A DNA stretch of 64,000 bases from Gammaproteobacteria bacterium 45_16_T64 (lineage in GTDB: Bacteria; Pseudomonadota; Gammaproteobacteria; Pseudomonadales; Ketobacteraceae). Positions 1 through 11,262 of this stretch are shown one piece after another. Numbering within the stretch: the first letter of the stretch is position 1; every line of letters starts with the position of its first letter. The DNA lies in contig MABD01000011.1 in assembly GCA_002162955.1 (NCBI GenBank), positions 62,001-126,000 on the forward strand. The letters are read 5' to 3'. Under the pieces are notes generated by a model. That model worked only from the letters and a program-made list of their open reading frames with translations. It was not told where the DNA came from and searched no databases. A program made the translations under genes and the position numbers.

Positions 1-3000
1 CTGCGTTTTAGTGCACCTGAGGGTGCGTTTACTCCAGAAATCAAAAATCAAATTGTGTCGAACAAACCGGCCATTATGGAGTTTCTGAAACAGGCCCAGA
101 AGGCGACGGCGGAAACGATTCCCTGTGTAAGTCGGGATAAGCCTTTACGGGCATCCTACGGCCAGCAGCGGTTATGGTTACTCGACCAGCTGAACCCAGG
201 CGATGTGACTTATAACATGCCCACAGCGCTTCGAATTAAGGGTTTTATTGACCCAAATATTTTGGACCAGGCCTTTCAAGCGATTGTTGCACGACATGAG
301 GTATTGCGGACCCACTTTGAAGAGAAGGATGGTGAACCATACCAGGTTATTCGTTCGGATAATGCCTGGACACTCGATCGGTTGGATGTGTCTGATCTTG
401 AGTCTCAAGATAAAGAAACACAAATACAGCACTGTGTAAATGAAGATGCACTGACATCGTTTGATTTAAGCGCGGGACCTCTATTTCGAGGTAAACTTAT
501 CACCGTTAATACCCCTGAATCGGGCGAACCAGAATTCGTGTTAATTGCTTGCATGCACCACATCATTTCGGATGGTTGGTCGATGGAAGTTTTGGTCAAA
601 GAGATGATGGCTTTCTATATGGCGAAAGCGGCTAATAGCCCGTCAGTATTGCCAGAGCTACCGATTCAATATGCAGATTATTCTGAATGGCAGAGGGGGT
701 ATGTGGAAAGCGATGAACAAAAAGCCCACCTTGATTATTGGATAGGCGCTTTAGAAGGTGCACCGTCCGTCCTTAAACTACCCTCGGATAAACCTCGCTC
801 AGAATTGGTAAGTAACCGAGGAGCAGTGCATAAATTTGATATGCCTGCAGCGCTGTTTGTCCAGGTAGAATCGTTTTGTGATAAGAACAAGCTAACACCC
901 TACATGGTAACGTTAGGGGCGTGGCAATTATTGTTGTCTCGCTTTGTGGGTTCCAATGATGTTGTTGTCGGTGCACCTGTTGCTGGGCGTGATAGAGGGG
1001 AGACGCAAGACCTTATTGGTTTTTTCGTGAACCTGTTAATGTTACGTCTTAAGATAGATAACACTGAGACCAGTGAACAATTTTTTCAGCGCGTAAAAAC
1101 CATGGTGTTGGATGGGTTTAGTCATCAGGACTTACCTATCGATATGCTAATGGAAGCAATGTCGATTGAGCGTCAACCGGGGTATTCCCCACTTGCACAA
1201 GCTGCATTTCAACTGATTAATGTGCAGAGTGATGCTGAGTCTACATCGTTAGGTATGGGCCCACTAGAGGTGTCGGAGATACCATCGGCGAGCGCATCGG
1301 CGAGAATGGAGATGGTATTAGGTGTTGCCCGTTTAGATGCTAGTTACAGCGGTAGTTTGGAATATAATACCGACCTCTTTAGTGAGTCGACCATTGCAAC
1401 GTTGGTAAATCAATATCAGCACCTACTATTAGCACTGACTTCTGATAAGCAATTAACCATAGAGTCGATTCAGCTATTTAGCGATGATGAGTTATTATCT
1501 TCTTTAGGTGTTGATGCAGAAACTCACAGCTTGCTTCCATTGAATACTTATCAGCGGGATTTCTATCTGGCGTATAAAGTTAATCCCGATAGTTTTGAGA
1601 ATTCCTATGGGATCTCTGTGGATATCGAAATGCCGCTGGATGAAGCTACGTTAGCTGAGGCCGTTAAGTGGGTTGCGAAACAACATAGTCTTTTGTTGAG
1701 TTCTTTGATAGAGAGTCACTTACCTGGTACTGATGACGCGTACCTGGTTGTCGAACACAACCGCTCTATTTCACTAAATAGGGTAGAAGTAGAAGGTGAT
1801 TTGGCGAGCAATGCCGATTTGTTGATGCATAAACCTATTGACCTACTGCAAGATTCGTTAATTCGCGCGTATTTACTTTTAAATGCGACTGGTCAGCAAA
1901 AGTTGGTGTTGTGTTATCACCACTTGTTGGTGGATGGGGCATCCGCTTTTTTGCATATGGATGCCATTCTTGACTGTTATGAAACACTAAGAAATGGCGG
2001 GTCGCCATCACCGGTAACATCGTCAGATACTAGCCGCTCTATTGTTGCAAATAGTGATTACCAGCAATGGGACAAACAGAATGTTGATAGCGATGCGGTG
2101 ATCGCTTTTTGGAAAGACACGTTAAAAACAGTGGAGCCGCTGCAGTTTTCGATGCCAGAAACCTACCGTAAACGTGAGAATATTAACGCTTTTAATGATG
2201 AGACGGTATCGCTGACAATAGAAGGTGAGTTATTTTCCAGAGTGCGTGCATACTGCCAGGGACTCAGAATTAGCTTCCCGTTATTTTTTAAAGGTATTTA
2301 CGGCATACTTGTACAGCATTATTGTCGAGCAGAGAATGATTTTCATATAGCGGAATTTAACGGCAATCGACGTAATGCCAGTGACTCTGATTTAGGGTGT
2401 TTCTACCAACAGATTCCAATGGTGTTTCCGAATGCTCTGTTTGCAAACGATGCACAGATCGCCGATTTATTTAAGTACGAAAAAGAGTATCGGGCGAAGA
2501 CTCAAGCCTATCGATCTATTTCACTTAGCGAGCAGGCAAACATATTACCTCAGGCACCTGCGGTATTTATGTATAACTACTATAACTTCGTTCTAACGAG
2601 AAATGTGCAGGGGGCATTGGTGAGTCCTGTGATGTCCACACCAAAAGTTGAACGTGGCGTTCAGTTGATCGTGGGTGAGTTACAAGAATCTATTGACCTT
2701 ACGTTGCGCTATGATTTGGATAGTTTTGTCGATTTATCTCTGTTAGATCGCCTTGTATCAGTCGCACAACAAATTGTTGATGTTGGCGTCAACCAATTTT
2801 CGCAGTTGTCCTATATAACTGACTCTGAACGAGAGGAACTTCAGGTACATGGCAAGCAACTTTCACTTCAGACCAATGCCAGAAGTTTTGCCACCATCGT
2901 AGAGTGGTTTCAATTTCAAACCGCGAAATCCGAAAAATCCATTGCCGTTATTTATGGCGATCTACAGTTAACCTATGGTGAGTTAAACCAAAAATCAAAC

Positions 3001-6000
3001 CAGTTGGCGAGATACTTGGTATCTGAAGGTGTTGTGGCAGGAAGTCGGGTAGGAATTTGTTTAGAGCGTTCAGCTGACCTTATTGTATCTATTTTTGGTG
3101 TGCTGAAAGCGGGGGGGGCATATGTGCCGATGGATGCGAATTATCCGAAGGAGCGCCTTGCGTTTCTTATGGCTGATTGTCAGGCACCCACGGTGATATC
3201 GCACTCAACTTTAGTTGATCGATTGCCAGCATTTGATGGAAAGAGCTTGTTGATTGATCAAGCATGGGATGCTGAATCATCCAGCGGCTTGCAACAGCTC
3301 AGCGATGATGATCTTAATTTGACGATTAGTGATAATGACCCCATTTATACTATTTATACGTCTGGTTCAACGGGTCAGCCTAAAGGTGCAGCGGTTACCC
3401 ATCGAGGTGAACTAAACCTACAGCAATGGTATACCGAAGAAATGGCGTTTGGAAAAACAACCAATACGTTATTGATCAGCGCAGTGGGTTTTGATTTGAC
3501 TCAGAAGAATCTCTTCGCAGCGTTGTTGCAGGGTGGAACACTGGTGATTCCACAGATGGATTTGTTTGATGAAGAGCTGTTGGTTGATTTGATTAAGCAG
3601 CATCAAGTTAGTGTGGTTAACTGTGCTCCCAGTGCGTTTTATCCATTAGTCGAAACGGCTGCTTTTGATAGCTATGAGTCGTTATCTTCATTGAGGCATG
3701 TTGTACTTGGCGGTGAACCTATTCAACTGTCGTTACTTTATTCGTGGCTCGCCAACGACAATTCTCATGCGCAGATCATTAATAGTTATGGGCCAACTGA
3801 GTGTACGGATGTTGTTGCGTTTTATCGATTGACGGAAATCACTTCCCCCGATCAGAATATCCCTATTGGATTACCTATTCAGAATACCCAGTTATATTTG
3901 TTAACGGATAATAATCAGCTTGTGGCGCCTGGTTGTGTAGGAGAGCTATGTATTGCTGGCACGGGTGTCGGGTTAGGCTATCTAAATCGAGATGAGCTTA
4001 CTCGTAGCGTATTTATCGAAAACCCGTTTGGTGATGGTTTGTTGTATCGTACGGGGGATCTCGTGCGTTACCAAAAGGATGGTAATTTAGTCTATGTAGG
4101 ACGTAAGGATTTTCAAATAAAATTACGTGGTTTGCGTATTGAACTGGGTGAAATCGAATGGTCTTTACAGCAGCTTCCGGAAGTGAAAGATGGCTTAGTG
4201 TTGCTGAAAAATGATGAGTTGGTTGCGTATGTGGTATCGGAACAAGCGGAGATTGCAGAATGGCGTCAGCAGTTACGGGATCACCTACCTGAGTATATGG
4301 TACCAAGTGCCTTGGTGGTCTTGGCGCAGTGGCCTTTAACTCCTAATGGAAAGGTTGATAGAAAGGCCTTGCCGGAACCCACAGACGCAGAAAGCGCACG
4401 GGTAGAATATATAGCACCACGCAGCGAGTTAGAGACACAACTTGTGTCGATTTGGTCGGAAGTTCTTGATGCGCCGCAGATAGGGGTACTTGATAATCTG
4501 TTTGATCTAGGTGGGAATTCGCTGCTTGCGACGCGTATTATATCTCGCGTTAAGAAAGCGTTTGATATCGAGGTACAGGTGCGTGATTTGTTTGTGTCGC
4601 CAACGGTATCTGACCTTGCAATGCTGGTGCGACATGCACAACAGGGGGGAGTATCAAAAGCGCCAGCGATGATGGCGGTAGATAAATCCCAACCATTACC
4701 TATTTCATTCGCACAACAACGATTGTGGTTTTTGGATCAGTTGGATCCCGGTACGCCAGTATACAATATGCCTGGTGCGATACGACTTGATGGGGTACTG
4801 GATGCCGATCTACTAAACAAAGTGTTCTCTGAAATTGTCAATCGGCATGATAGTTTGCGTACGGGGTTTATAAGTGTCGATGAACAGCCCATGCAAGTGA
4901 TTGCAGACAAGGGAGAATGGGTTGTCGAATTTAGTGATATTTCGCACTTGCCGGCAGAAGATAGAGATTTAGAAGCGCTACGTCAGGCGCAGAACGAAGT
5001 GAGTTTTAGTTTTGATTTGGAAGTCGGGCCTTTAATTCGTACACGGCTGTTAAAATTATCGGATACGTCCCATGTACTCATCGTAAATATGCACCATATA
5101 ATTTCCGATGGTTGGTCAAACGGAATATTGATGCAGGATTTGGTATCAATTTACGATGCGTTTAGTCACGGTCGCCCGTCACCTCTGCCTGATTTGGCGA
5201 TTCAGTATGCGGACTTTTCTGTATGGCAACGGAATTGGTTGCAGGGTGACGTACTGCAAGAGCAAATCGATTATTGGACATCGAAGTTGCAGGATGTTCC
5301 TGTATTAGAATTGCCGTTTGATAAAAAGAGAGGGAGCAAACAGACGTTTAATGGTGCGTTTGAGAAAATTCAGTTAGATGAGGTACTATCTCGCCGCCTG
5401 AACCAACTTGCTAGAAAACAAGGCGCGAGCCTTTATCAAGTTATGCTAGCCGGCTTCAATGTTCTGTTGCATAAGTATAGTGGGCAGCAGGATTTTGCAG
5501 TGGGCACGCCGATTGCAAATCGAAATCGCTCAGAGCTCGAGAGTATTATCGGTTTCTTTGTGAATACGCTAGCGCTTCGAGCGCATTTTGAGGCGGGGGA
5601 GTCGTTTGTTCAGCAGTTAGAGCGTGTACGTGAACATTCACTCGATGCATACGCCTATCAAGACGTACCGTTTGAACGTTTGGTGGATGAGCTGAATGTC
5701 CCCAGGGAAATGAGTCATTCACCGATATTTCAAGTGATGTTTAACTTGGTTAATGGACCCTCGCAAGGTAGCGTTCAGCTTCCTGGATTAAAGATCAGTT
5801 CAGTTGGTGAGAAGCACGAAAACGTTAAATTTGATCTTATGTTGGATCTTGCCGAAATTGATGGAAAGATCCAAGGTAGTTTGGGTTTCAATACTGATCT
5901 ATTCTTACCTGGAACGGCGGCAAGTATGGTAACGCACTTTGCCACCTTGTTGTTGGAGGTCGTAAATAACCCGGAACTTCCGTTAGATCAATTAAATTGG

Positions 6001-9000
6001 CTAAGCAAAGAGGAGCAACATAAGCAACTGATTGAATGGAATCGGACGCAGGTAGATTATCCTAAGGATAAGACCATACACCAATGGTTTTCGGAGCAAG
6101 TACAGAAAACTCCGGAGAATATTGCCATAAAATTTGCGGACACTTCATTAACCTATGTGCAGTTGGATGAGCGCTCAAACCAAATAGCCCGTTTTTTAGC
6201 GGATACCGGTGTTTCTGTCGGTGATACTGTTGGATTGTGTTTGGATCGCTGTATTGAATTAATGCCAGCGGTGATAGGCATACTTAAAGCTGGTGGAACC
6301 TATGTTCCGTTGGATGCTAGCTACCCCCATGGCCGAATCAGTTATATCATTGAAAATGCGAATATTAGTCGGGTACTAACACGTTCCGATATAGAGAAGG
6401 GATTGCCTGAAGGTAGTTGGCAGTATATCCCTCTTGATCAGCAGGGGATTGACGATGCTGATAATACCGCGGTTCCGTTGTGTGGTGATGCTGAACAATT
6501 ACTGTATATGATCTATACCTCTGGCTCGACAGGAAGGCCAAAGGGGACGGGGGCGTATCATCGGTCTGAGGTGAATCTGTTGTCTTGGTATTGCCGTGAG
6601 TTCGATATGACGTCGCAAGATAACGTTTTACTTATGAGCGCTATCGGGTTTGATTTAACTCAGAAAAATCTATTTGCTCCTTTGGTGACTGGCGCGACCT
6701 TGGTGATTCCACACGCGCAGGAATATGATCCTGCAATATTTATCCGCCTGATTGAACAACAAGAGATTAGTTGGCTAAACTGCGCGCCAAGTGCGTTTTA
6801 CCCATTGCAAGATGATGCCGCAGATTGGTCTAGTCTAGCGTCATTAACGCGTGTGTTTTTAGGTGGTGAGGCAATTAATCTACCTCGTCTGCAGGGCTGG
6901 TTTGAAAATGCTCATTGCGAGCTTATTAATAGCTATGGCCCGACAGAGTGCACTGATATCGCGAGTTGGCATCGGGTGGATGTTACGTCAGATATTCAAT
7001 CTGGTGTAGTGCCTATTGGTCGCCCCAATGATAATGTAAAACTCTATGTGGTTGATGATGCAAATAAAATCTTGCCCATCGGTGCGATTGGTGAATTGTG
7101 TATTGGCGGCGATAGTGTCGGGCCGGGTTACGTATTTAATTCGGAGCTTTCGTCAGACGTTTTTGTGAGTAACCCGAATATCAAGTCAAACGACGTCATG
7201 TATAAAACAGGTGATTTGGTTCGCTATCGGCAGGACGGTTTGCTCGATTATCTCGGACGTCGTGATCATCAAGTTAAGTTGCGCGGCTTTCGAATTGAAA
7301 TTGAAGAAATTCAAGCGGTCATTAACGAGCAGGATGATATTTCTGAATCACTTGTTGCTGTTGTTAATCATCCTTCAATGGGGCAGCAGTTAATTGCGTG
7401 GGTGGTTGTGGGTGAGTTGCTTATCGCGAAGACGTCAGAAAAAGAACAGATAGAATCGCGTCTTAAGCAGCAACTCTCGAATCTGTTGCCGGGTTATATG
7501 GTGCCCTCAGCCTTTGTTTTGTTAGCTGGATTCCCTTTGACGCCGAATGGCAAGGTAGATAGAGCCAGTTTGCCAGCAGCACAAATAGAAGGAAGCGTAG
7601 ATGAATTTGTATTACCTGGTGGTGAAACGGAGACAGCGCTTGCATCCATTTTCGCTGCCGTACTGGGCATTGATAATGTAGGGGCGACGCATAACTTTTT
7701 CGATATCGGAGGACATTCTTTATTAGCAACGCAGGCGGTTGGGCGTATCAAATCCCAGTTTTCTGTCGAGCTTCCGCTGCGGGATATGTTTGAAGGCCCC
7801 ACGGTAAGGGAAATTGCACAACTTATTGATGCCGCCGTCGCATCTGGGGTTCAAGTAAACGTGCCTGATCTTGTCGTTGTGGATCGAAATGGGTTTCTCC
7901 CCCTATCTTTTGTGCAGCAGCAATTGTGGTTGTTAGATCAACTTGAACCTGGTACATCGGCATACAACATGCCAATTGCGTTGAGATTGAAAGGTGAGTT
8001 GGATGTAAAGATTCTGAATGCAGCGATATCAACAATAGTGGAACGACACGAAACACTTCGGAGTAATTTTATTAGCGATGGTGATTCGCCGAGAGTAATA
8101 ATTCACGAAGCGACGCCTTGGAATATCAACGTTGTCGACCTTAGTGGTTTATCTGTTGACGAGCAGGAATTTCAGATTAGTCTGCGGTCCAAGGAGGAGT
8201 TTGGCAAAGGTTTTGATTTGTCTTCGGGACCCTTGTATCGAACAACGTTGTTACAATTAGCCTCCGAAGATGGCACTGAGCAGGAGTGGGTGTTTTTGTC
8301 CACGATGCATCATATGATCTCAGATGGCTGGTCCATGGATGTAATGGTTCAAGAGTTGGGGATGTTGTATGCCGCGTTAAAGGATCAGTCTCGAGCGCCG
8401 TTACCAAATTTGCCGATTCAGTACGTAGATTATGCAGCATGGCAGCGCCAATGGATGCAAGGGGATGAGCTTGATCGACAAGTGAGTTATTGGCGCGAGC
8501 AGCTCGATAATGAATACGGTGTTCTTGATTTACCTACAGATTTTCCGCGACCATCGGTTCAGTCGTCAAATGGTGCCGCAGTGAAGTTAGAGGTGGCGGA
8601 ATCCACGGTTGAAAACCTTGAGCGTCTAGCCAAAGGGCAGGGGGCGACGCTATTTATGGCGTTGCTTACTGCGTTCAATGTCGTGTTGCATCGCTATAGC
8701 GGTCAGGAACGTATTAATGTTGGAATACCTATTGCCGGTCGGAACCGCTCAGAGATTGAACCCTTAATCGGCATGTTTATAAATACCGTCGTTGTCGGGG
8801 CAGATGTATCTGGAGCGCCAACATTTATTGAATTGCTTGACCGAGTTAAGAATCAGTCGTTAGGTGCTTTTTCTCATCAAGCATTACCGTTCGAAAAGAT
8901 TGTTGCTGAGCTAAAACCAAAACGTGACTTAAGTCGTACGCCATTTTTTCAGGTATTCTTCAATCTGTTGAATTTACCGGAAACTGCGCAACGAGTATCA

Positions 9001-11193
9001 GGGTTGTCGATCGAATCGTTGGTGGCTGATGCCGATGGTGCCCATGCAAAATACGACCTGAACTTATACGCTAAGCAGACTCCAGATGGTTTGCAGTTTT
9101 ATATGGTATATAACTCGGACTTATTTAAGCGTGAGACGATCGAGAGAATGCTGAATCACCTGAACCAGTACCTCGATGTGGTGGCAACCTCACCTGAAAC
9201 CTCAATCTATGAGGTTGCATTAGAGACGGTCAATTGCGCAACCCCTGATATAGAGCGGATTATTAATGAGGTCGAATTTGAGCATCCGGTCGTTGAATTA
9301 CAGCGGATGGCTCAAGAATCGTCCAATGATATTGCCATTCGAGATAAGAATGGCGATATCACCTATATGGAATTGACTCGTAAAGTTGATGCTTTGGCAG
9401 AGGTTTTAGTGTCTGTAGGGGCTTCTATTGATGGTGGGCTAGAGGGAAGAACAATTGGTATTTACGCCCAACGCAATTCTGCATTGGTGATTTCAATTCT
9501 TGCAGTTCTTCGTAGCGGCGCAGCATTTTTTATTCTGGACCCTGCCTATCCAGAAGAGCGGTTAAGCAAATATGTAGAGATCGCGAAACCGGTCGCAGCC
9601 ATCAATTTACATGAAGTACTATCGCCACAGCTACAGGCAACGTTGACTGAATACGTTGGTAGCAATGTGTTATCGATTACGAACAATGGAGATCTGGTTG
9701 CTCCTTGCGTCAATTCAATTTCTATACCCGATGTATTTGATGTTAAACGATTGGCGTATGTTGCGTTTACCTCTGGTACAACAGGTGAGCCGAAAGCGAT
9801 TGCGGGCACCTTAAATCCGGTAGCTCATTTTGTGAATTGGTATAAGCGAGAGTACGCGCTTTCGTCTGAAGATACGTTTAGTTTGTTGTCGGGACTAGCT
9901 CATGACCCTTTGTTGCGGGATATCTTCGTACCGTTGTCAATCGGCGCGACGATTAGTATTCCTAATGCAGAGGTGATGAATAATCCAGGTGAATTGGTGC
10001 AATGGTTGATAAATGAAAATATTAGCGTCATGCATCTAACGCCAGCAATGGGCCAGCTTATTACGGGGGCTGTTGAGTGGGACACAGAGGTGGGTGTACC
10101 AGAGAGTCATCAATTGCCAAATCTACGCTATGCTGTTTTTGGCGGGGATCGATTGTACGTTGGTGGCGTTAGGGCGCTATCGGCTTATGCGTCGCAAGTA
10201 TCTTGCATTAATTTTTACGGTGCAACAGAAACGCCGCAGGCAATGGCGCATCACCTAATAACATTGGGAGGCTCGGAAAAGGATACTCAGTGGTTGCCAA
10301 TCGGTAGTGGTATTGAGGATGTTCAAGTGCTTGTTGTAACGGAAAAGGGGGGGGTGGCTACACCGAATGAAGTCGGGGAGATTGTCGTTCGATCGCCATA
10401 TCTTTCTAGCGGCTATCTTAATGACGAGAATGACGAGTCCCCTTTTGTTGCTAATCCGTTAACGTTTTGCCCCGATGACCGAGTATACCGTACCGGCGAT
10501 CGCGGTAGATATTTAGCTGACGGCTCAGTCGAGTTTTTAGGCCGGATTGACCAGCAAATAAAAATACGCGGTTATCGTGTTGAGCTTATTGAAATCCAAC
10601 AGGCACTTAATGACTTGGAAGGAGTCAAACAATCTGTGGTGGTCGACTGTCTAGATCGGCGGGGAGATATTAGCTTAGTCGCTTACGTAGTTTGTCAAGA
10701 AAGTGAATTAGGGCTTAGTGATGGACTCGACATTGATAACGTGCGTATGCACTTGCGATCTCGTCTACCAGAATATATGCTACCCGCCGCATTTATAGAT
10801 ATATCACAAATTCCGTTAACACCTAATGGCAAGCTGGATAGGCATCGATTACCTGATCCTGCTACGGCATTTGTCGAGGACCTGTACGTTGCCCCTCGTA
10901 ATGATATCGAGCACGCGATTGCTGATATTTGGCAAGTCATTTTAAAGATTGAAAAAGTGAGCGTTCTGTCTAACTTCTTTGATGTGGGTGGACATTCCCT
11001 TTTGGCAACACAGATAGTCTCGAGAGTTGAAGCCTTATATGAGGTGAAGTTTCCCCTAAAGGTATTATTTCAATCCGCGTCTATCGAAGGTATGGCGAAT
11101 TATATTGATACAACGCTTTGGGCTAGAGGTGGGTTAGAAGCCGAAGAAGTCGAAGGTGAGGATGATGACGATATGGAGGAGTTTGAACTCTAA
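1..11193 (+). CDS. Nonribosomal peptide synthetase NRPS-1, three A-PCP modules, 5' end outside window
   Basis: Assembles part of a peptide on carrier proteins in the cytoplasm. The open frame runs to base 1. The residues before the first in-window GTG (55) match the second half of a TubC-type docking domain, as in the NRPS-2 N-terminus, so the true start lies upstream. Order of domains: docking remnant; C (HHIISDG at 556); second condensation-type domain C* (from about 1531, HHLLVDG at 1918); A1 (TSGSTG at 3358); PCP (Ser codon 4519); C (from 4696, HHIISDG at 5092); A2 (TSGSTG at 6517); PCP (Ser 7717); C (from 7897, HHMISDG at 8308); A3 (TSGTTG at 9769); PCP (Ser 10996); acidic tail (11146-11190). 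Specificity residues read by alignment to GrsA are DLKNVGSDVK (A1), DLKNFGSDIK (A2) and DPRHVGFQAK (A3). A3 carries HDPLLRD and HLTPAMGQL, as in alpha-aminoadipate reductases. No epimerization domain is seen. Substrates of A1 and A2 are not assigned. Confidence 0.95.
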   Translation: MRFSAPEGAFTPEIKNQIVSNKPAIMEFLKQAQKATAETIPCVSRDKPLRASYGQQRLWLLDQLNPGDVTYNMPTALRIKGFIDPNILDQAFQAIVARHEVLRTHFEEKDGEPYQVIRSDNAWTLDRLDVSDLESQDKETQIQHCVNEDALTSFDLSAGPLFRGKLITVNTPESGEPEFVLIACMHHIISDGWSMEVLVKEMMAFYMAKAANSPSVLPELPIQYADYSEWQRGYVESDEQKAHLDYWIGALEGAPSVLKLPSDKPRSELVSNRGAVHKFDMPAALFVQVESFCDKNKLTPYMVTLGAWQLLLSRFVGSNDVVVGAPVAGRDRGETQDLIGFFVNLLMLRLKIDNTETSEQFFQRVKTMVLDGFSHQDLPIDMLMEAMSIERQPGYSPLAQAAFQLINVQSDAESTSLGMGPLEVSEIPSASASARMEMVLGVARLDASYSGSLEYNTDLFSESTIATLVNQYQHLLLALTSDKQLTIESIQLFSDDELLSSLGVDAETHSLLPLNTYQRDFYLAYKVNPDSFENSYGISVDIEMPLDEATLAEAVKWVAKQHSLLLSSLIESHLPGTDDAYLVVEHNRSISLNRVEVEGDLASNADLLMHKPIDLLQDSLIRAYLLLNATGQQKLVLCYHHLLVDGASAFLHMDAILDCYETLRNGGSPSPVTSSDTSRSIVANSDYQQWDKQNVDSDAVIAFWKDTLKTVEPLQFSMPETYRKRENINAFNDETVSLTIEGELFSRVRAYCQGLRISFPLFFKGIYGILVQHYCRAENDFHIAEFNGNRRNASDSDLGCFYQQIPMVFPNALFANDAQIADLFKYEKEYRAKTQAYRSISLSEQANILPQAPAVFMYNYYNFVLTRNVQGALVSPVMSTPKVERGVQLIVGELQESIDLTLRYDLDSFVDLSLLDRLVSVAQQIVDVGVNQFSQLSYITDSEREELQVHGKQLSLQTNARSFATIVEWFQFQTAKSEKSIAVIYGDLQLTYGELNQKSNQLARYLVSEGVVAGSRVGICLERSADLIVSIFGVLKAGGAYVPMDANYPKERLAFLMADCQAPTVISHSTLVDRLPAFDGKSLLIDQAWDAESSSGLQQLSDDDLNLTISDNDPIYTIYTSGSTGQPKGAAVTHRGELNLQQWYTEEMAFGKTTNTLLISAVGFDLTQKNLFAALLQGGTLVIPQMDLFDEELLVDLIKQHQVSVVNCAPSAFYPLVETAAFDSYESLSSLRHVVLGGEPIQLSLLYSWLANDNSHAQIINSYGPTECTDVVAFYRLTEITSPDQNIPIGLPIQNTQLYLLTDNNQLVAPGCVGELCIAGTGVGLGYLNRDELTRSVFIENPFGDGLLYRTGDLVRYQKDGNLVYVGRKDFQIKLRGLRIELGEIEWSLQQLPEVKDGLVLLKNDELVAYVVSEQAEIAEWRQQLRDHLPEYMVPSALVVLAQWPLTPNGKVDRKALPEPTDAESARVEYIAPRSELETQLVSIWSEVLDAPQIGVLDNLFDLGGNSLLATRIISRVKKAFDIEVQVRDLFVSPTVSDLAMLVRHAQQGGVSKAPAMMAVDKSQPLPISFAQQRLWFLDQLDPGTPVYNMPGAIRLDGVLDADLLNKVFSEIVNRHDSLRTGFISVDEQPMQVIADKGEWVVEFSDISHLPAEDRDLEALRQAQNEVSFSFDLEVGPLIRTRLLKLSDTSHVLIVNMHHIISDGWSNGILMQDLVSIYDAFSHGRPSPLPDLAIQYADFSVWQRNWLQGDVLQEQIDYWTSKLQDVPVLELPFDKKRGSKQTFNGAFEKIQLDEVLSRRLNQLARKQGASLYQVMLAGFNVLLHKYSGQQDFAVGTPIANRNRSELESIIGFFVNTLALRAHFEAGESFVQQLERVREHSLDAYAYQDVPFERLVDELNVPREMSHSPIFQVMFNLVNGPSQGSVQLPGLKISSVGEKHENVKFDLMLDLAEIDGKIQGSLGFNTDLFLPGTAASMVTHFATLLLEVVNNPELPLDQLNWLSKEEQHKQLIEWNRTQVDYPKDKTIHQWFSEQVQKTPENIAIKFADTSLTYVQLDERSNQIARFLADTGVSVGDTVGLCLDRCIELMPAVIGILKAGGTYVPLDASYPHGRISYIIENANISRVLTRSDIEKGLPEGSWQYIPLDQQGIDDADNTAVPLCGDAEQLLYMIYTSGSTGRPKGTGAYHRSEVNLLSWYCREFDMTSQDNVLLMSAIGFDLTQKNLFAPLVTGATLVIPHAQEYDPAIFIRLIEQQEISWLNCAPSAFYPLQDDAADWSSLASLTRVFLGGEAINLPRLQGWFENAHCELINSYGPTECTDIASWHRVDVTSDIQSGVVPIGRPNDNVKLYVVDDANKILPIGAIGELCIGGDSVGPGYVFNSELSSDVFVSNPNIKSNDVMYKTGDLVRYRQDGLLDYLGRRDHQVKLRGFRIEIEEIQAVINEQDDISESLVAVVNHPSMGQQLIAWVVVGELLIAKTSEKEQIESRLKQQLSNLLPGYMVPSAFVLLAGFPLTPNGKVDRASLPAAQIEGSVDEFVLPGGETETALASIFAAVLGIDNVGATHNFFDIGGHSLLATQAVGRIKSQFSVELPLRDMFEGPTVREIAQLIDAAVASGVQVNVPDLVVVDRNGFLPLSFVQQQLWLLDQLEPGTSAYNMPIALRLKGELDVKILNAAISTIVERHETLRSNFISDGDSPRVIIHEATPWNINVVDLSGLSVDEQEFQISLRSKEEFGKGFDLSSGPLYRTTLLQLASEDGTEQEWVFLSTMHHMISDGWSMDVMVQELGMLYAALKDQSRAPLPNLPIQYVDYAAWQRQWMQGDELDRQVSYWREQLDNEYGVLDLPTDFPRPSVQSSNGAAVKLEVAESTVENLERLAKGQGATLFMALLTAFNVVLHRYSGQERINVGIPIAGRNRSEIEPLIGMFINTVVVGADVSGAPTFIELLDRVKNQSLGAFSHQALPFEKIVAELKPKRDLSRTPFFQVFFNLLNLPETAQRVSGLSIESLVADADGAHAKYDLNLYAKQTPDGLQFYMVYNSDLFKRETIERMLNHLNQYLDVVATSPETSIYEVALETVNCATPDIERIINEVEFEHPVVELQRMAQESSNDIAIRDKNGDITYMELTRKVDALAEVLVSVGASIDGGLEGRTIGIYAQRNSALVISILAVLRSGAAFFILDPAYPEERLSKYVEIAKPVAAINLHEVLSPQLQATLTEYVGSNVLSITNNGDLVAPCVNSISIPDVFDVKRLAYVAFTSGTTGEPKAIAGTLNPVAHFVNWYKREYALSSEDTFSLLSGLAHDPLLRDIFVPLSIGATISIPNAEVMNNPGELVQWLINENISVMHLTPAMGQLITGAVEWDTEVGVPESHQLPNLRYAVFGGDRLYVGGVRALSAYASQVSCINFYGATETPQAMAHHLITLGGSEKDTQWLPIGSGIEDVQVLVVTEKGGVATPNEVGEIVVRSPYLSSGYLNDENDESPFVANPLTFCPDDRVYRTGDRGRYLADGSVEFLGRIDQQIKIRGYRVELIEIQQALNDLEGVKQSVVVDCLDRRGDISLVAYVVCQESELGLSDGLDIDNVRMHLRSRLPEYMLPAAFIDISQIPLTPNGKLDRHRLPDPATAFVEDLYVAPRNDIEHAIADIWQVILKIEKVSVLSNFFDVGGHSLLATQIVSRVEALYEVKFPLKVLFQSASIEGMANYIDTTLWARGGLEAEEVEGEDDDDMEEFEL

Positions 11194-11262
11194 CTGATAA
11201 ACCGCACTGTAGGTTTGAAGTCCATTCGAAACAACATCACGAAAGCATAGAGTTAAGGAGAA

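Noticed and set aside
1531-2880. C* domains read as epimerization domains
   Set aside because: Epimerization domains follow a PCP; these stand between C and A. No domain follows any PCP except C or the thioesterase.
7494-7802. Long minus-strand open frames inside the NRPS genes
   Set aside because: They lie opposite conserved A and PCP motifs, lack ribosome sites and encode no recognisable domain, so they are frame shadows.
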